From Pyrus communis (Eukaryota > Streptophyta > Magnoliopsida > Rosales > Rosaceae), in the NCBI RefSeq assembly GCF_963583255.1, contig NC_084813.1, positions 9,844,001 to 9,908,000 of the forward strand: a stretch of 64,000 nt of DNA. The letters run 5' to 3'. Of the stretch, positions 11,780-24,422 are shown piece by piece. The translations under genes were made by a program, and so were the position numbers. How positions within the stretch are numbered: position 1 is the first letter of the stretch; every line of letters begins with the position of its first letter. Under the pieces are notes generated by a model. The model had not been told where the DNA came from and searched no databases. It worked only from the letters and a program-made list of their open reading frames with translations.

Positions 11780-12183
11780 ATCATCCGGGCGGAAATCTAC
11801 ATTCTGACATGCACAATAACACACAGCAACTAGGTCGTTTTGTAGTTCAGCATTCTTCCACTGAAGAGTGTCTGGAGAATTTTGGCTGTGTGATGCTAGT
11901 TAGTCATAGAGAATTTGATGTTTTGTAAGCATTTGGTTCTTCATTTGTATTTCTATATTTTTATTTGAATCAATATGTTCGGTATCTTCCCTTAGAAACA
12001 CCCCAAAAGTTCTATACAAAAACGCTTCAATGGCTTATAAACCCCACAACGTACCGCAAGGCCAAAAACGCACCCAGAAATCCAAAACAAACTAATAAAA
12101 GCCAAGCGAAACAAATCAACTTGCAGCAAGGCCACTCAAGTGCACTGCTAGCTGAAAATAAGATTTTCGTGCTTTAGTTTAGT
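11780..12183. other. 3' flank of the membrane-protein gene
   Basis: This is 3' UTR-like sequence after the stop at 11779, with T-rich DNA near 11940-11965 but no clean AATAAA. Nothing coding is visible before the F-box pseudogene on the other strand. Confidence 0.5.
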
Positions 12184-13020
12184 CCTCGTAGTTCCTCCGT
12201 CATTCCGTATCTGGAGCCCTCTTTCGTAGGCTACGAATTGGCGTTGGCCACCAGGGGAGCATGAACGAGTACAGCCACAATGGTTGGTCGAGTGTAGTGT
12301 TTTCTACAATCTTTCACCACTTTCTTGTACGAATGTTGCACATCATGATATCTCCATCCACCTCTGGATAAAAAATGGAATCATTTGGGTCGAAATTTAG
12401 CCTCTGAACGACTTCTGCATCATCCGGATACATTTCTTGATCTAGGGAATAAACCTAATGTTTACTCAAACACAATTTGCTACCTCCCTCAGCCGTAGAA
12501 TCATCATCTCATTCTTTCAAAATCCCAGACAAAGTTCTGATATCTCTGTGAAAGTCACTCATCCGCACAACCCCTCCAGACACACTTGAGCACTCCACTA
12601 CAAAATTCACGTCTTTAGGATAATCAAATACAGTGAAACGACATTCATGATCAGCGAATGGATCCAAACCAAGATCCAGAAAACAGCCATCACAGTGACC
12701 CGACCAGTACAACACTCCATTGTACACAAAGGCCATATGATAGAGAGTATCATATATAATTCCTTGTGGGGAAGATACAACTAACTCTCTCCATTTGCCC
12801 GTCTCGGAGAGAAAATCTCCACCTTGAAGTTGTAGAAATGTCCATCAGGATCATAGTTAAACTCATCATTAGGATGAAGAATTCTCACAACCTTGTACCT
12901 ATACTTATCATTAAGGTCCACAGTGTCACTCTGATCGTCTTCCTTAAACTAAGGACTGTCGCAGATGAGTCCCATTGGCATGAAGCCCAGGGCGTCTCTA
13001 TATAAAATCTTTACTCCAAC
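12184..13020 (-). pseudogene. F-box-associated-domain pseudogene, copy A
   Basis: Read on the minus strand, the sequence encodes pieces of the C-terminal, substrate-binding half of a plant F-box protein: CQWDSSAT near 12985-12960, then VYNGVLYWSGHC and FADHECRFTVFDYPKDVNF (12736-12590). An RTRKW-like tail follows near 12330. Frames change several times and stops intervene, and no F-box motif remains, so it is a truncated pseudogene. It is clearly related to copy B: the same segments occur in the same order about 1.9 kb away on the same strand, pointing to an old tandem duplication. An intact relative would act as the specificity subunit of an SCF ubiquitin ligase. Confidence 0.75.
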
Positions 13021-14097
13021 CATGTTATCTAGGTTAGGAAGTCATAATGACAAATGCCGAACATGAATAGAGTTTTTTTTTTTTTTTTTTGGAGATATCA
13101 ATTTAAATCATATTTTGTAAATCATATGACGTGATTGTTAATAATTAAATTGTTAATTAAGTATTAATTAATGTGCTTAATTTCTATTGATGACACTTAT
13201 TTACAAATGTGATTTAAAAAATGAGAAATTAGATTCTCATCCCTCTTTTTACTATTTCATTGATCAAAACCTTATTCCATTTCAATTTTTTATCAAGGTC
13301 CTTAGGTTTTAATAAATGTCATTAATTATTTCAATAAATAAAATATTTTTTTTATTTCTAAATATATTTATTTAGTGTTAGAAATGTTACATTTGAAATA
13401 TTTATATTTATGACTAAATTTTTTTTCATATATATTTTTTTAGTTTGTACCCATATTTAATTGCAACCCTTTTTAAATTTGTACCAATTTTCTTTTCATC
13501 TCTAATTTGTACCCATATATTAATTTCTTTTTATGCCCATATTTTTTAAAGTTTTATTTGTATTATTTGTACCCATTTTTATTTTTGCTAAATGCACCCA
13601 TGCTAATTACATGTATTTATTTTATGTTTTAAAATCTATCATTAGTTATTTTGTAAAATGTGTTAATAATTATGTGGGTACATTATTTTTTGCTATAATT
13701 TTGTGAAGAAAAATATTACTCCAATATTTATTTTTAAGTATTTATTATATTTTAAAAATATTATTTGAATTTTTTTTAATTTCATAATTTGTGGGACATT
13801 AAATGCATAAATGCATAAGTAAAGTCCCTTAAATGATGTTAAGGACCTCGATCAATATATGTAACTAAACAAGGTTTCAGTCTAACAATTAGGTTGATCA
13901 GGAACCAGAACCAAAATGACCCTTTAAAAAATCGGTCTACCTACCATCACTCTTTTATTATTTATCGTGAGGATATGGTTGTTGAATTTGAAAGTGATTC
14001 AGTCGTGCTGTTGGCAGCCTTAGAGAGCTGTAAACAAATGATATTTCTGCGTTGGGCCCAGTTGTTAACGATGCAATGTTCTTCTTGAAGTCATTTC
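13021..14097. other. AT-rich spacer between the F-box pseudogenes
   Basis: Very AT-rich DNA with a T-run at about 13073-13091. Short segments near 13262-13310 and 13845-13880 (both containing AAGGTCC/AAGGACC and AACC TTATT/AACAAGGTTT-like strings) are roughly inverted relative to each other, so a decayed TIR element may lie here. No target duplication could be confirmed. A short frame at 13975-14040 (VEFESDSVVLLAAL) faintly recalls an RNase H fragment. Confidence 0.35.
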
Positions 14098-15075
14098 ATC
14101 AAGTCAAGTAAGCCAGACGAAAAGTTCAGTTCTTAACGTTCCACCTGCAGATAAAAAATATCCTCATCACTTGGGTCGAAAGGTAGCATCTGAACAACTT
14201 GTGAAACCATCCGGATACATTTCTTGGTCTAGGTAGTAAACCTCGTGTTTACTCGAACACAATTTTCCAGCTTCCCCAACCTTATAATTATGATCTTATT
14301 CTTTCAAATCCCAAACAAAGTTCTGGTATCTCTGTGAAAGTGAAAGTCACTCATCCGCACAACCTCTCCAGACACACTTGGTCACTCCACTACACACGTC
14401 TCGCCTTCAGGGTAATCAAATACAGTGAAACAACATTCATGATCATTGAATGGATCTAACCCAAGATCCAGAAAATAGCCATCACGGTGACCGACTAATA
14501 CAACACTCCATTGTATGCAAAGCTCATATTATCGAGACTATCATATAAAAATTCCTTGTGGGGATGATACAGCTAACTCTCTCCATTTGCCAGTCTCTGA
14601 AGAGAAAATCTCCACGTTGAAATCGTATGAATGTCCATCAGGATCAAAGTTAAATACATCATTAGGAGTTTTCCTTATAGTAAGGTCTCCTCTCGCAGAT
14701 GATTCCCACTGGCACGATGTTGAAGCATTGAGTAGGGGGTGGAGGAAGAGCAACCCATTCCATGGCGTACGGATTGCGTAGGTAGTAATCATTTTGATAA
14801 TACCAGCCATTGGCGCACAAAATCAAGTCATCATACGTGCCTACCACAACTGGCTCGTTTTTTAATCCATGGAAACTCTGGAGTCTTTACAACATAAGAG
14901 TTAACACTTCAGATAACAGGGACTGAACTCTGTTAAGAAATTCCTCCCCATTGCGGTCTATCAATGGGCGCACAACCAGCATTTTCTTTTCAATTCAGAG
15001 ACGCAAAAGGCTGTCAATAAAATTAGGTGTGGAGATGAGAGTGAACCAACGCTTACACACAAACTTGTTTTCAAC
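14098..15075 (-). pseudogene. F-box protein pseudogene, copy B
   Basis: This copy extends further 5' than copy A. From the high-coordinate end, the minus strand reads a fragment of the F-box (FVCKRWFTLISTPNFIDS near 15060-15000), then LKNEPVVVGTYDDLILCANG and RNPYAMEWVALPPPPTQ (about 14865-14720). CQWESSARGDLTIRKT, DPDGHSYDFNVEIFSSETGKW and a decayed copy of the VFDYP segment follow down to about 14100. Several stops and at least two frame changes break it, including a stop between the F-box and the associated domain. The order F-box then kelch-like F-box-associated domain is that of large plant F-box families. No intact parent lies in the window. Confidence 0.8.
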
Positions 15076-17139
15076 CAGCGTTTTAAAGGATTTTTATAGA
15101 GTCCATGCAAATCTGTAGGTATTCAAAAAATCCATAGATTTTGAAAGATTTCCTTCAATAAGAGATTTTGTAGGATTTGAGAAGGAATGGTAAGCATAAC
15201 AAAATCCTACCTCCACCCCTTTCAACCCCTCACTTTCTTTCTCTCTCTCCCCACACTGCTACTCCAACTTTCTTTCTCAATCTCTATTTTTTCCGAGAAA
15301 CCCATCCTTCCTTCATTCTGGCGTCTCAGCCACCCACCACATCCTCTCCATATACAACCAATATATGATTGTATACAATCGTATACAAAGATAGCAAAGT
15401 TGATCATACCTTTGGAGATAGGACTTGGAGAAGGCGAGAGAGGGGGTGTGGATAATTGAAGGATTTGAGTTGCATTTGCTGATGGGCTTTCATTTTTCCT
15501 ACCTTTGCAGCATCCATTCTTCTCTCTCGCATTTGTTGATGGACTCCTTCATTAGGGTTTTGGTTTCGTATCTTTTAGGGTCAGGGCTAGTTTATTATAA
15601 ATAATGTGCTTGTTATTCAGTTGAGAATAGTTAGTCACGATGTAACTTTTTGAGGTTTTGTAGCCGTTTCTACATTCTTGGTTGTTTAATAATATTTTTA
15701 TTACTTTGTAGTCTTGTTTTTTATTCTTTTAGATCTAATCTGCTTCTGTTTGTTCGTATCAGTTTGCCTATGTTTTTGTCCAGTTTCGTTTTCTGGTTTG
15801 AGTTACCCTTTCGTTGTCTATACAACCAAAACAAAAAAACAAGAAAGAAAAAGAATCTGTTAAAGTCTGAAGCCGGAGTCGCGCCAAGCGACCAGCCGCT
15901 GCCCCTGCTGTTGCCCACCGCTGTGTTTGTTCCTGTTCCCTCCGCAATGACGAATCCACCACCATCTCACGCCTGTCTTGAACGTCCTGACGAACCCAGT
16001 TCCGTCCCGTCTGGCACCACCATCTGAAAACGCCATTGTCAAAACGCTTGCATCCCTCCCGCATACCTGAAACCCCAGCACTGAAGGAACCTGCAACCCA
16101 GATCCCAGCCCGCGCTACTATTGCCTGATCCATCACGTCCTGTCACCAAAATTGGCCCGTTGCTGTACCAGATCACAGCTACTCGGATCAGGTCACCACC
16201 GCGTCATGCCGCATTCATTTTGTCTGCCCCACTATTGCTGCCTGACCACCCCACTGACAGAACCACAACTGCAATCTGATGAACCCGCGATTTCACTCGC
16301 GATCTGACGATCGATTGCCGCATTCATAATTGTTTGCCCTAAAGTAATCTATCAACCTTTAAACGTTTCCTCAATAGTATATATGCGTAGCTGACAGTCA
16401 CCATAAGTAAAACATTTTTAGGATCTAAGGCAGTCGGTGTGATATTGATCAAAGGCGGTATTCATGCATGGTAAATGAATGAAAGAAATTGAGGGTTCAT
16501 CTCATGTTATCTTAATCATTGATTTATTCGACACATGTGGATGATCAAATGCTCTTCAAATTGAATAAATTTTTTTAGAGATAACCTTTAGATGATGATA
16601 ATGAGTATAAACAATTTCAATTATACTTATTGTACAGTAAAATAGCGGGGAGGAGAGAAGACCTCATTTCCAGATTGGAAAGAAGTATTGTCATTTAAAT
16701 CAAACTTTTATGGATGATATGGAGAACCAGATCCTTTTTGGGAATCCATTCCCTGGGGGTGGGGGGATAGTTAGGGGATTTCCCGGATGGGAGGCAAGCA
16801 AACTCAATCCGCTCCATTGTCATCCCTATTTATAGAGGTTGAGCTTTCTGAGACAAACCGTTAATGTATATTCAATTAAGATTCATCCCAATCTTCTGTC
16901 CTTTTTTCTTAGATCATGCTTGGAATCTATGCCTATATTCTAAATTCTAGATGTTAATATACGCAGCTGAAGAACAAATATAATATCTGTTTTTTCTGTG
17001 TAAAAGCCAGTAGCAAGGTCCACAGACGGGAGACGTTCAAAATACTAACAAGTATACTTCCACCCAAAAAAAAAGAAATATATTAACAAGTATACACTGT
17101 GTAGTTTACGTGCACACCGGCACACGTACGTATGTAAAA
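15076..17139. other. Intergenic, no supported gene
   Basis: 15080-15200 resembles the end of a small TIR element (repeated AAATCY..GATTT strings). 15230-15300 is CT-rich. 15640-16320 is a moderately GC-rich block with short open frames on both strands (up to 125 codons); none has a recognisable domain, and the TGCTGCC and CCACC-rich composition resembles repeat DNA near 51000. A G-run lies at 16754-16766. I see no RNA gene. Confidence 0.5.
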
Positions 17140-18230
17140 CTACTTTCTTACTGGAATTCGAGGGAGCATATTGTTATTTATGCCGAAAGAGCTGCCTCTA
17201 GATCTGCTGGAAAAAGATGTAGTAGTTGATGGCTTCTTACTCTTAGAAATGGTGGCCTTCGGAAGTGTGCACGATCTGTAAGAACTCAAGCCACCGCCAT
17301 AGCTCTTGCTTGCTTTTATTGCCTTTCTTTGTTTATATGGAGACTCTTTCTTTGCAAGATCTTCAATGCTCTTGGCCTTTGATAAAGATGTAAAGGATTG
17401 GCACTTGCCTTCAAAATACTTTGAAAGTCCTCTCCTGTACATATATCATAAGAAACTTATCAAAATACTAACAAATCTCTTGACATACGATATTCTAAAC
17501 AATTGGAATATATGGTAAGACATATTTAAATTTGAGTCTAAGAGAGCGATTATACTGCCCTAACTAACTAGTTTAATATTTTTTTTTTTTTTGGCCTACT
17601 TAATCAAATGGAAAATTATGATGCTAATTAAATTATACGTTTCATTTTTCTATGAGAATTGTTATTGGCATTCCAAAACTCATTGTGCACTCCTCACAAG
17701 TGTATTTTCCCTTCTACATATAGAAAGTTTATGGTGCAGAATGAGAATTTTGGAGTGCTAATAACAATTTTTTTTTATTACATAATATAACCTTTTACGG
17801 AAATTTGGAAATATATTAATAATATCTGAATGCAAAAACTATCCAACATCCCAAACCTAAAACATATATCGTGGTTATAAATTAATGGAAAAGAAATTAG
17901 AAATATATTTTTTATGAAATGGCTTTTCCTTTTTCTATATTCTTACTTGATGGGTAGCTGATCCATGAGATCTGACAAGTCGAACAACGATCCATGAGAA
18001 TGAAGGGAAGAAGAACATGACGACCACATTGATGATGAAGATGCATCATCTACTAAGTCCGATGAAGATGTCGATGATCTGTTCGAAATCGACGTCGAGG
18101 ATGTTGTGTCGTACATATCATCATGATCTCCTTCCATGATTACCCAGCTATCTTCCCTTTTTGTGTAGTTGTCATATTTTGTGATCGAGCATGGACCTCG
18201 AAGCATTTGTTCTTTACTACCTGCACCCAT
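17140..18230 (-). CDS. OXS3: OXS3-like (OXIDATIVE STRESS 3 family) protein
   Basis: Two exons on the minus strand: 18230-17947 (ATG at 18230) and 17434-17140 (stop TAG), joined across a 512-bp GT-AG intron in phase 2, giving 192 residues. The N-terminal half is serine-rich and acidic (SSTSISNRSSTSSSDLVDDA). The junction makes the family core DLSDLMDQLPIK-RGLSKYF, followed by EGKCQSFTSLSKAKSIEDLAKKE, SPYK and SYGGGL...TLPKA, in the order I know from Arabidopsis OXS3 and its paralogues. That family is nuclear, raises tolerance to cadmium and oxidative stress, and is thought to act on chromatin; this function is transferred, not seen. The length is within the lower part of the family range. All sequence features suggest an intact gene. 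Which paralogue it is cannot be told here. Confidence 0.88.
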
Positions 18231-21207
18231 AGATCTTGGTAAAGAAAAAGAGAAGGAGAAGAGAAGAACAAAAGAAACTTATGGATAATAATTCCAAAGA
18301 AGTTTCATGTAAATGTATTTAAGTTTGAGCTAATCGGCACATTCTTTTGGGGCATATATGTATATATACAAAGAATATATAACACATGTACATAAGGAGT
18401 TTGTGGATTAGATTGCTTGGTTCCTATAAAGGTGTATACCTATGACAGGCGATTACATGGAAATTCTATGATTTTTGGGTAAGCAAGCAACCACATACAC
18501 TGGTTTTTAATCTAAAAAGTTAAAAAGGATAATGCTTCATATTTTTGGGAATAACGTATTTTCATTGTATAATTTTAAAATTAGAATCGTTCATTTCTTC
18601 ATTTTCATTTGAAAATCATCTCCACATAAAAATTAACCAAATATGATATTGTTTATGCTTCCAATCCAAATGTATAGAATAAATCAACAGTGTGAATACC
18701 AAGTAACATATCATGATCGTCCATTTATTTGAAATATTTGCATGACTAAATCTTTGATTTAAATTTTGTGAATAATCATCAAATGAAGATTAAGAAATTG
18801 AACTGTTCTAATTATAAAATTTATGTGGCGGAAATACAATATTCGCAGTGAGTGAGACATGAATGCAAGTATATTAAAAAATAAATTAAATATGCAATTG
18901 ACAATTTTTCTTAATTTTAAATTTTGGGTAAATGTGGACCAGTAGCTAATCTATATAACATGTAAGAATCCATGTACTCCACTGTCTCCCAATTCTTTTT
19001 TTTTTTTTAAATAAAATTAAGAAAATATGCTCATTGCCCTGGTTGTTTCCTTTTCATACATTGCCTTATCCTAAGATTCTTCATTATCTTCTCACACATG
19101 GTTTGAAATAATTGACTTATGTTATGGTACGAAAAAAAGAGGATAAGCTCTATATCCTTTTAGCCACCCAAGCAACCACCCACGTACCTACCCGAGTCAC
19201 CTTTAATTGGACCATATTGTCTAATTTTCAATGATTCTGATTAACTCGTTCTAAGAGTGGGGTTGTTCTCGATGTACCAACATTAGGACACATTGTTTGG
19301 ATAGGTATGGACTTATTCCAACATATCCCCTTAACCTACTTCCTTATCAACATTCATACGAGTTACTTAATCAGATTTTATTGTTCTTGATCACTTAGAC
19401 ACCCCAATATATAGTTAATAGCTATTAGAGTTTTCCCATAAAAAGGCTTCGACAATTATTTATTAATTTGTTTTCTTTTCCTAGGTTAATTTTTTCAATT
19501 CATTCATATTATAACACGTAATAAAATATATTGCTATACAACTCGCCTCTTTGTTTTCTCTTGAAAAGTATTGTCGGGGTGTGATTATTTACATCTTTCT
19601 TCAATCAAGGGTGAGAAGAGTATTGAGAGTTTGAAGATGATTTGACGTGTAAGGTTATCTCACATTAGACATGGGTGAACCAACAAAACACATAAAAACT
19701 TGTAGGGCATAAATAGTTATTTCATATTTGTGCGTACAAGTCATATAATATTAAAAATTTTAAGTGAACATGTTTAATAAATTGTGGGGTGTCTGTAATC
19801 ATCCTAAATATTAATGTAGAATATATAGGGATTAGGATCAGAGAGCGCTCATTTTTTACACACATTTTAACACCTATTTTGTAAGGCTCACTTTGTAACA
19901 TTCTTTAAGGATCCAAACCACTTATAATTCAATAATTTAACCGTTTATTTTTAAGGTTTTCTCTCAAAGATCATCTTTACCAAAAAGTCATCAACGCAAG
20001 AAACCATATAAATGTTCGATTAAATGGTAGTCATTTTAGTGTTTCTTTCAAGCACTATATTCGTCTATTTTCTTCACTTTAATTGAACGCTTTTGTGGTT
20101 TTGAATTTGTATAACAATGATATACAAATACATGAATTATAATATAAACTATTCGGATCACTAAACAAAGTGTCACCTCTTGTGTCTCATCGCATGAGAA
20201 ATCAAGGTCCTTGTAAAATTTGAGCTCCATATTTATCTTGATAAGGTCAATCGATATAAAAGATTTATAGATAGGACTTGACGGGCAAAGGAACCTTCTC
20301 ACATCAACTTAGAATTAGTCCTTCCTTGCGGCCGTGGCCTACCAACCATTATCTCCCTCCCCTTTATCCATCCATATTTATTTTTCCACCTTCAACCCAA
20401 CCCACCCATCAATATCATACGTTTACGATGGTCACATGGAGTTAAGGGTTTCTACTAATTTATATTATTTTGTGTCTTTCTTCAACATATTTTAAGTGCG
20501 TGGGAGAAGTAGTCAGTTTCAAGGATGAAGTCAGAATAATTTTTTTTTTCATGAACTAGCTTGTATTTGTTCTATTTCGTTATTTGCTACTTACCCATGG
20601 TGAATAAGGTGTACCTTTTGAGATTATGGCACTAAATTCAGTAACGCAATGTAATGCATGACATGAATCAAACACACGAGTCAACTACCGTATAATTCAT
20701 TTTAGCATTTTGTCGAATACTTGGATCACATTGCTCAATTATGTCGACAGATGGGCACAGGCCTGCCAAGAGGAGATGAGTTGGACATTGACAAGTTATT
20801 CTCCAATCTCCACGGAGGCTCGTTTTTGTTAAACTAGCCCCAATACTTGGTTGCGGTTCGGAGTCTATTATACACTAAGATTTTCTGCCATCGCAAATAT
20901 AATACAAGAACATTTCTCCCTTGGCAGAGAAAAAATAATTTTTACCACATCTTAATAAGGTGAAATCCAAGGATACTCAGACATCAAAAGCAAATAAAAA
21001 GCAAAGTGAATAAATACACAAATTAAGAAAACACGAAAATCGGAGAAATGAACAAATCCTATAACACCAAAGGACAATCCTTCCGTCCGCACACAGTTAT
21101 TTTCAGTAACACTACTAGCAGTGCTAGTTCAAAACCATATAACCAACAACTGTATGCGAGCTGAAAAAGAGAGACTGAGAATATGAAAATCATGACGATG
21201 ATATGAG
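18231..21207. other. Intergenic upstream of the OXS3-like gene
   Basis: AT-rich DNA with no coding frame of substance. 18231-18300 is A/G-rich and probably the 5' leader of the OXS3-like gene; TATATATA-containing sequence near 18357-18380 could hold its TATA box. Nothing in 18900-20950 resembles a protein, tRNA or terminal repeat with a confirmed target duplication. Confidence 0.5.
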
Positions 21208-21342
21208 TTACAGGCCCTGATCAATTAGGTAGTCTCCCAACCTCTCCACAATTATATTACATTGTCCTGGAGTCAAGGGCTCCTCATATATACCGAAAAC
21301 CAGAGCTTGGCCGGTTTTCTTCACGGTAAAGCCACTAGAGCC
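21208..21342 (-). pseudogene. Orphan terminal exon of a profilin gene
   Basis: On the minus strand a CTAG acceptor (21344-21343) precedes exactly 44 codons and a TAA (21210-21208). The translation contains [20 protein letters not shown], then [19 protein letters not shown], the highly conserved C-terminus of plant profilin, the small actin-monomer and poly-proline binding protein. Plant profilins are about 131 residues in three exons, and the last exon has just this length. Exons 1 and 2 are not found in the 2.5 kb upstream, where a solo LTR and then a Copia element sit. The start of the exon reads GSSGF where profilins have GPGG plus Ile or Val, a change in an otherwise constant segment. Either this is a fragment left by transposon-driven rearrangement, or the other exons lie beyond the inserted elements; I favour a fragment. 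Confidence 0.85.
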
Positions 21343-22752
21343 CTAGACAGGAATCAGATTAAACTTTACTACTGTCTGAATGACGCGATCCTTTTAAAAG
21401 ATCCAGAATGTCACTAACATATGGACCAGAACCACTTTGCATAGACAACAAGCAATATCATAAAGGCACATGAAAAGGGCAATTCAGTGGTTGCAAGTGT
21501 ACATGGCTCCATCTGCAAAGTTATGGACCTCATAATTCGTGAGGGCATCCTGTTGTTGGGAAGAGTTTGGTGCTAAACATTACTGAAGACAAATCATATG
21601 CAAGTATGTAACCATGTGTTTACGTAATTTAGCTATGTCAGACTATTATCAACGATGACATTGGGACTCTTGAAGCTCTATTATAAAACAAGGAACCCAA
21701 AAAGAAATCTGAGTACACAAAAAGAGGAATATTTAAGGTGGTTCACCTGTAGTTGTAGGACTCTTGAAGATCTATTATTATTCTATTAAGGTGTTGACCC
21801 TAAAAGTTACCTAGCCTACGTGGCTCGCAGGCCGAATAATTAATGAGGTAACTATGTCATTCGGTTGAATGTAGGGCGTGTCAACTCATTGGCCGAGTTC
21901 GGCTGGGGAGTAAAATGTATGTGGCGTTGGGCGCACTGATGACTTCTTGATCTCGCGACGGTGGCCAAGGAAGGAAAAGTCTTGGCCTTTAGGTTCTAGA
22001 GCCTGAAGACAAGGTTGCTAGTTCTGTGAAATTCAATATCAAATTCGGCTTTCAGTGTGCCAAATGTAGTAACCTGGTAACACCTCATTTCACTAAGAAG
22101 GCTAATGAGATGACCTCCACCAACAAGGACTCGGAAATCTAAACCTTTGATTTCATAGATGATAAGGATATGTTTGAGTTATAATTGCACCAGAAGTTGT
22201 CAACTATTTGCTGACCCATACCTTGCATGTTGCATGCATAGAAACCCATGCAGAATAAACCTCATCAATCAAATGCATCATCATCCATCTGCCAGCAAAA
22301 AATAGGATTGTATGGATAGGAATATGCCACAAAACAATCCAACTTGAGTCAAATATTGATCTCGTTTGCTCTTTATCCCAATTGCAGTTTAATTGCAATA
22401 CCATCTCATCTTCAAACCACCAGCTAGGATATAGACCATATTAGGTTTAAATCATTCAACATATATTTAAGAGATAATATCATGATTAAAACCACAATAT
22501 TATTCCTTAATAATAATTGAAAATCATCTCAACCATTTTTTCATCCAACAGTCTAAACTCTACTTATCCAACAGCCTCGATTGCTTAGACCGATGGTGTA
22601 ATTTTGGGTCCAAACATAAGGACATACTATTATCTGAAGTCCTATAATTAGCAGCAAATGAGAAGGTAGAATGTTGACAACAACAAGAAGAAACTTCAAC
22701 AAAGGGAATCGATTGTGAACAATTTTATAAGTCAAAAAGCTAAAACAACCAT
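21343..22752. other. Intron-like and repeat-derived DNA, no gene
   Basis: The first 350 bases look like decayed intron. 21735-22150 is GC-richer and looks repeat-derived (GGCCGAGTTCGGCTGG, GTTGGGCGCAC), with no open frame. No profilin exon 2 was found on the minus strand. Confidence 0.45.
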
Positions 22753-22942
22753 TGTTGGAATCTCACATTGGTGGGTGAAAAGAAAATAATGGGGTTTAAA
22801 TATGATTATCCCACTCTAACTAACTTCGAGGCCTTTTGTGATAAAACCCCACACCTGACGGATTGGGCAGGTGATAAAGTGGGGACATTATCAGTGTTGT
22901 TAGAGTAGGGCCCCAGGGGCCTACCGATCCAAAAATCTAACA
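22753..22942. mobile_element. Small solo LTR (TRIM-like), 190 bp, with TSD ACCAT
   Basis: The segment begins TGTTGGAATCTCACATTGG and ends AATCTAACA, i.e. TG...CA with imperfect inverted ends (TGTTGGA and TGTTAGA). It is flanked by perfect 5-bp direct repeats ACCAT at 22748-22752 and 22943-22947. It contains the near-palindrome GGGCCCCAGGGGCC. Size and the 'TGTTGGAA-TC-CACATTGG' start fit the terminal repeats of short plant retrotransposons of the TRIM type. A single LTR between target duplications is the product of unequal recombination. Confidence 0.85.
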
Positions 22943-22947
22943 ACCAT

Positions 22948-23858
22948 GAGGACCCCTACTTATAACATGGGTGCACATATACTGCTTTGCAGTCTTCATA
23001 GTATACTTCAATGAGCATTCATGTTGTTAATTCGTTGTTCCCAAATAATGACTGGAAAAGAAATGACCCTTTCTTTCATAGAAAACCTAAGCTCGGCCAC
23101 TACTTTTCTAGGAATCTAGACCCCATCTCTAATCAGCTTTACAATCTAGTGCACAATTTTGATATGTAATTAGATAATATCTGTTACATGAAGCTCGAAC
23201 TTAAGATCTTTTCCACAAGCTTTCATTCTGCCTAAAAGCACACATGGTGAAGATTAAGAAGCAGTTCATTAGTGAACTAATTTGTTTATGCTTTAGTGCC
23301 AGATCCATCTCTTGAACATAAATTTTCCGCATTTCTTATTCACTTGTCATTTGAGAAAGCAAGCGTAATCTATAGACGTGATTTCTTGAAAATTAGGGTT
23401 CTTCATGCAACTTCTTCTACTTTATAATCTTGCATTACAAATGTAACAATATGCTCACATCTTACAACTGATGTCATGCTTCTTAGAAGTTCCATTAGAT
23501 AATATACATTTTCTTAATCGTTTCTTTATTCGTTAAAAGAATTTGTATTTACTTATTTCTTCTTCTTCTTATTATTATTGTCAGGCAAATACCTAAAACC
23601 TTTTGCAGACACTGTGTTAGTCATGGACTAAAATCTAATCAAGTAAAACACTTTCGAAAAGGATTTTTCTCGAAAACATTGGTTTCATTCAAAACAAATA
23701 CACCCCTAACCCGAATTACACCAAAAATAATTCAAAGCAATGATATCAATGACCAATTAGTATATGATGAAGGAGAGGAGCAAGATAAACAAGCCTTCTT
23801 GCCACAAATCATAGCTTCGCCTTCGCCCTGAATAACCATGTACTTTGTCCCACCAAGG
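22948..23858. other. Spacer before the second Copia element
   Basis: No gene or repeat with defined ends. A short trinucleotide stretch of TTC/TTA type lies at 23560-23580. Confidence 0.5.
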
Positions 23859-24087
23859 TGTTATAGAGTGATTCATTGGTTGATGTATTACATGTGGTAT
23901 TATCTAGTGACTTGGGTAGTTATAAGGATTGCTTAGTCATTAAACTTTGTATCTAGTATAAGTATTGGTAAGAATATTCTTTGAAACTAACTTTGATATT
24001 TTTTAGTAAAGCTTGCAAGATCCTTCCATTTTCTATCTCTCTGAATTTTCGTCACATCTTTGATTGAGCTTCTTTAATGGTGTTATT
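23859..24087 (+). repeat. 5' LTR of the second Copia element
   Basis: Starts TGTTATAGAG and shares long blocks with 28610-28831: GGTTGATGTATTACATGTG, then TTGGGTAGTTATAAGGATTG, and AGCTTGCAAGATCCTTCC near the end. The right edge is set by the primer-binding site that follows. A TATA-like TAGTATAAGTA lies near 23950. Confidence 0.85.
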
Positions 24088-24088
24088 A

Positions 24089-24101
24089 TAGTATCAAGAG
24101 C
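24089..24101 (+). other. Primer-binding site, initiator-Met tRNA type (degenerate)
   Basis: TAGTATCAAGAGC directly after the 5' LTR resembles TGGTATCAGAGC, the complement of the 3' end of plant initiator tRNA-Met that primes most Copia elements. Confidence 0.7.
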
Positions 24102-24422
24102 TTCAATTTTTCATCGGGCCTGAATCTCAATGATAATCTACACTGATTTGTGGAGAATTCGATCATCTGAGTAAGAAATTTTGAGTTGGCGATTTAAGGT
24201 CTTTTGGCTATGGTGATTGTTGTAGTTCAGGTCCATCCTATTGTTCTTTAATTTCTCCATCTTCCTCTATAATTTCAGATATTTATTGTGATTTGCTGAT
24301 GAGCCATGAAGCCATTTCTTCTTAAATACATAGATTAAAATCTGGATCTTGATAAATCTTGATGAATATACTATTTCTTGATGAAGATGTCTGTTATGGA
24401 TATCTTTGTTGATTGAATTTTT

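Noticed and set aside
15650..16027. 125-codon frame starting at a TTG
   Set aside because: No plant-type start, no domain, opposing frames of similar length, and repeat-like composition.
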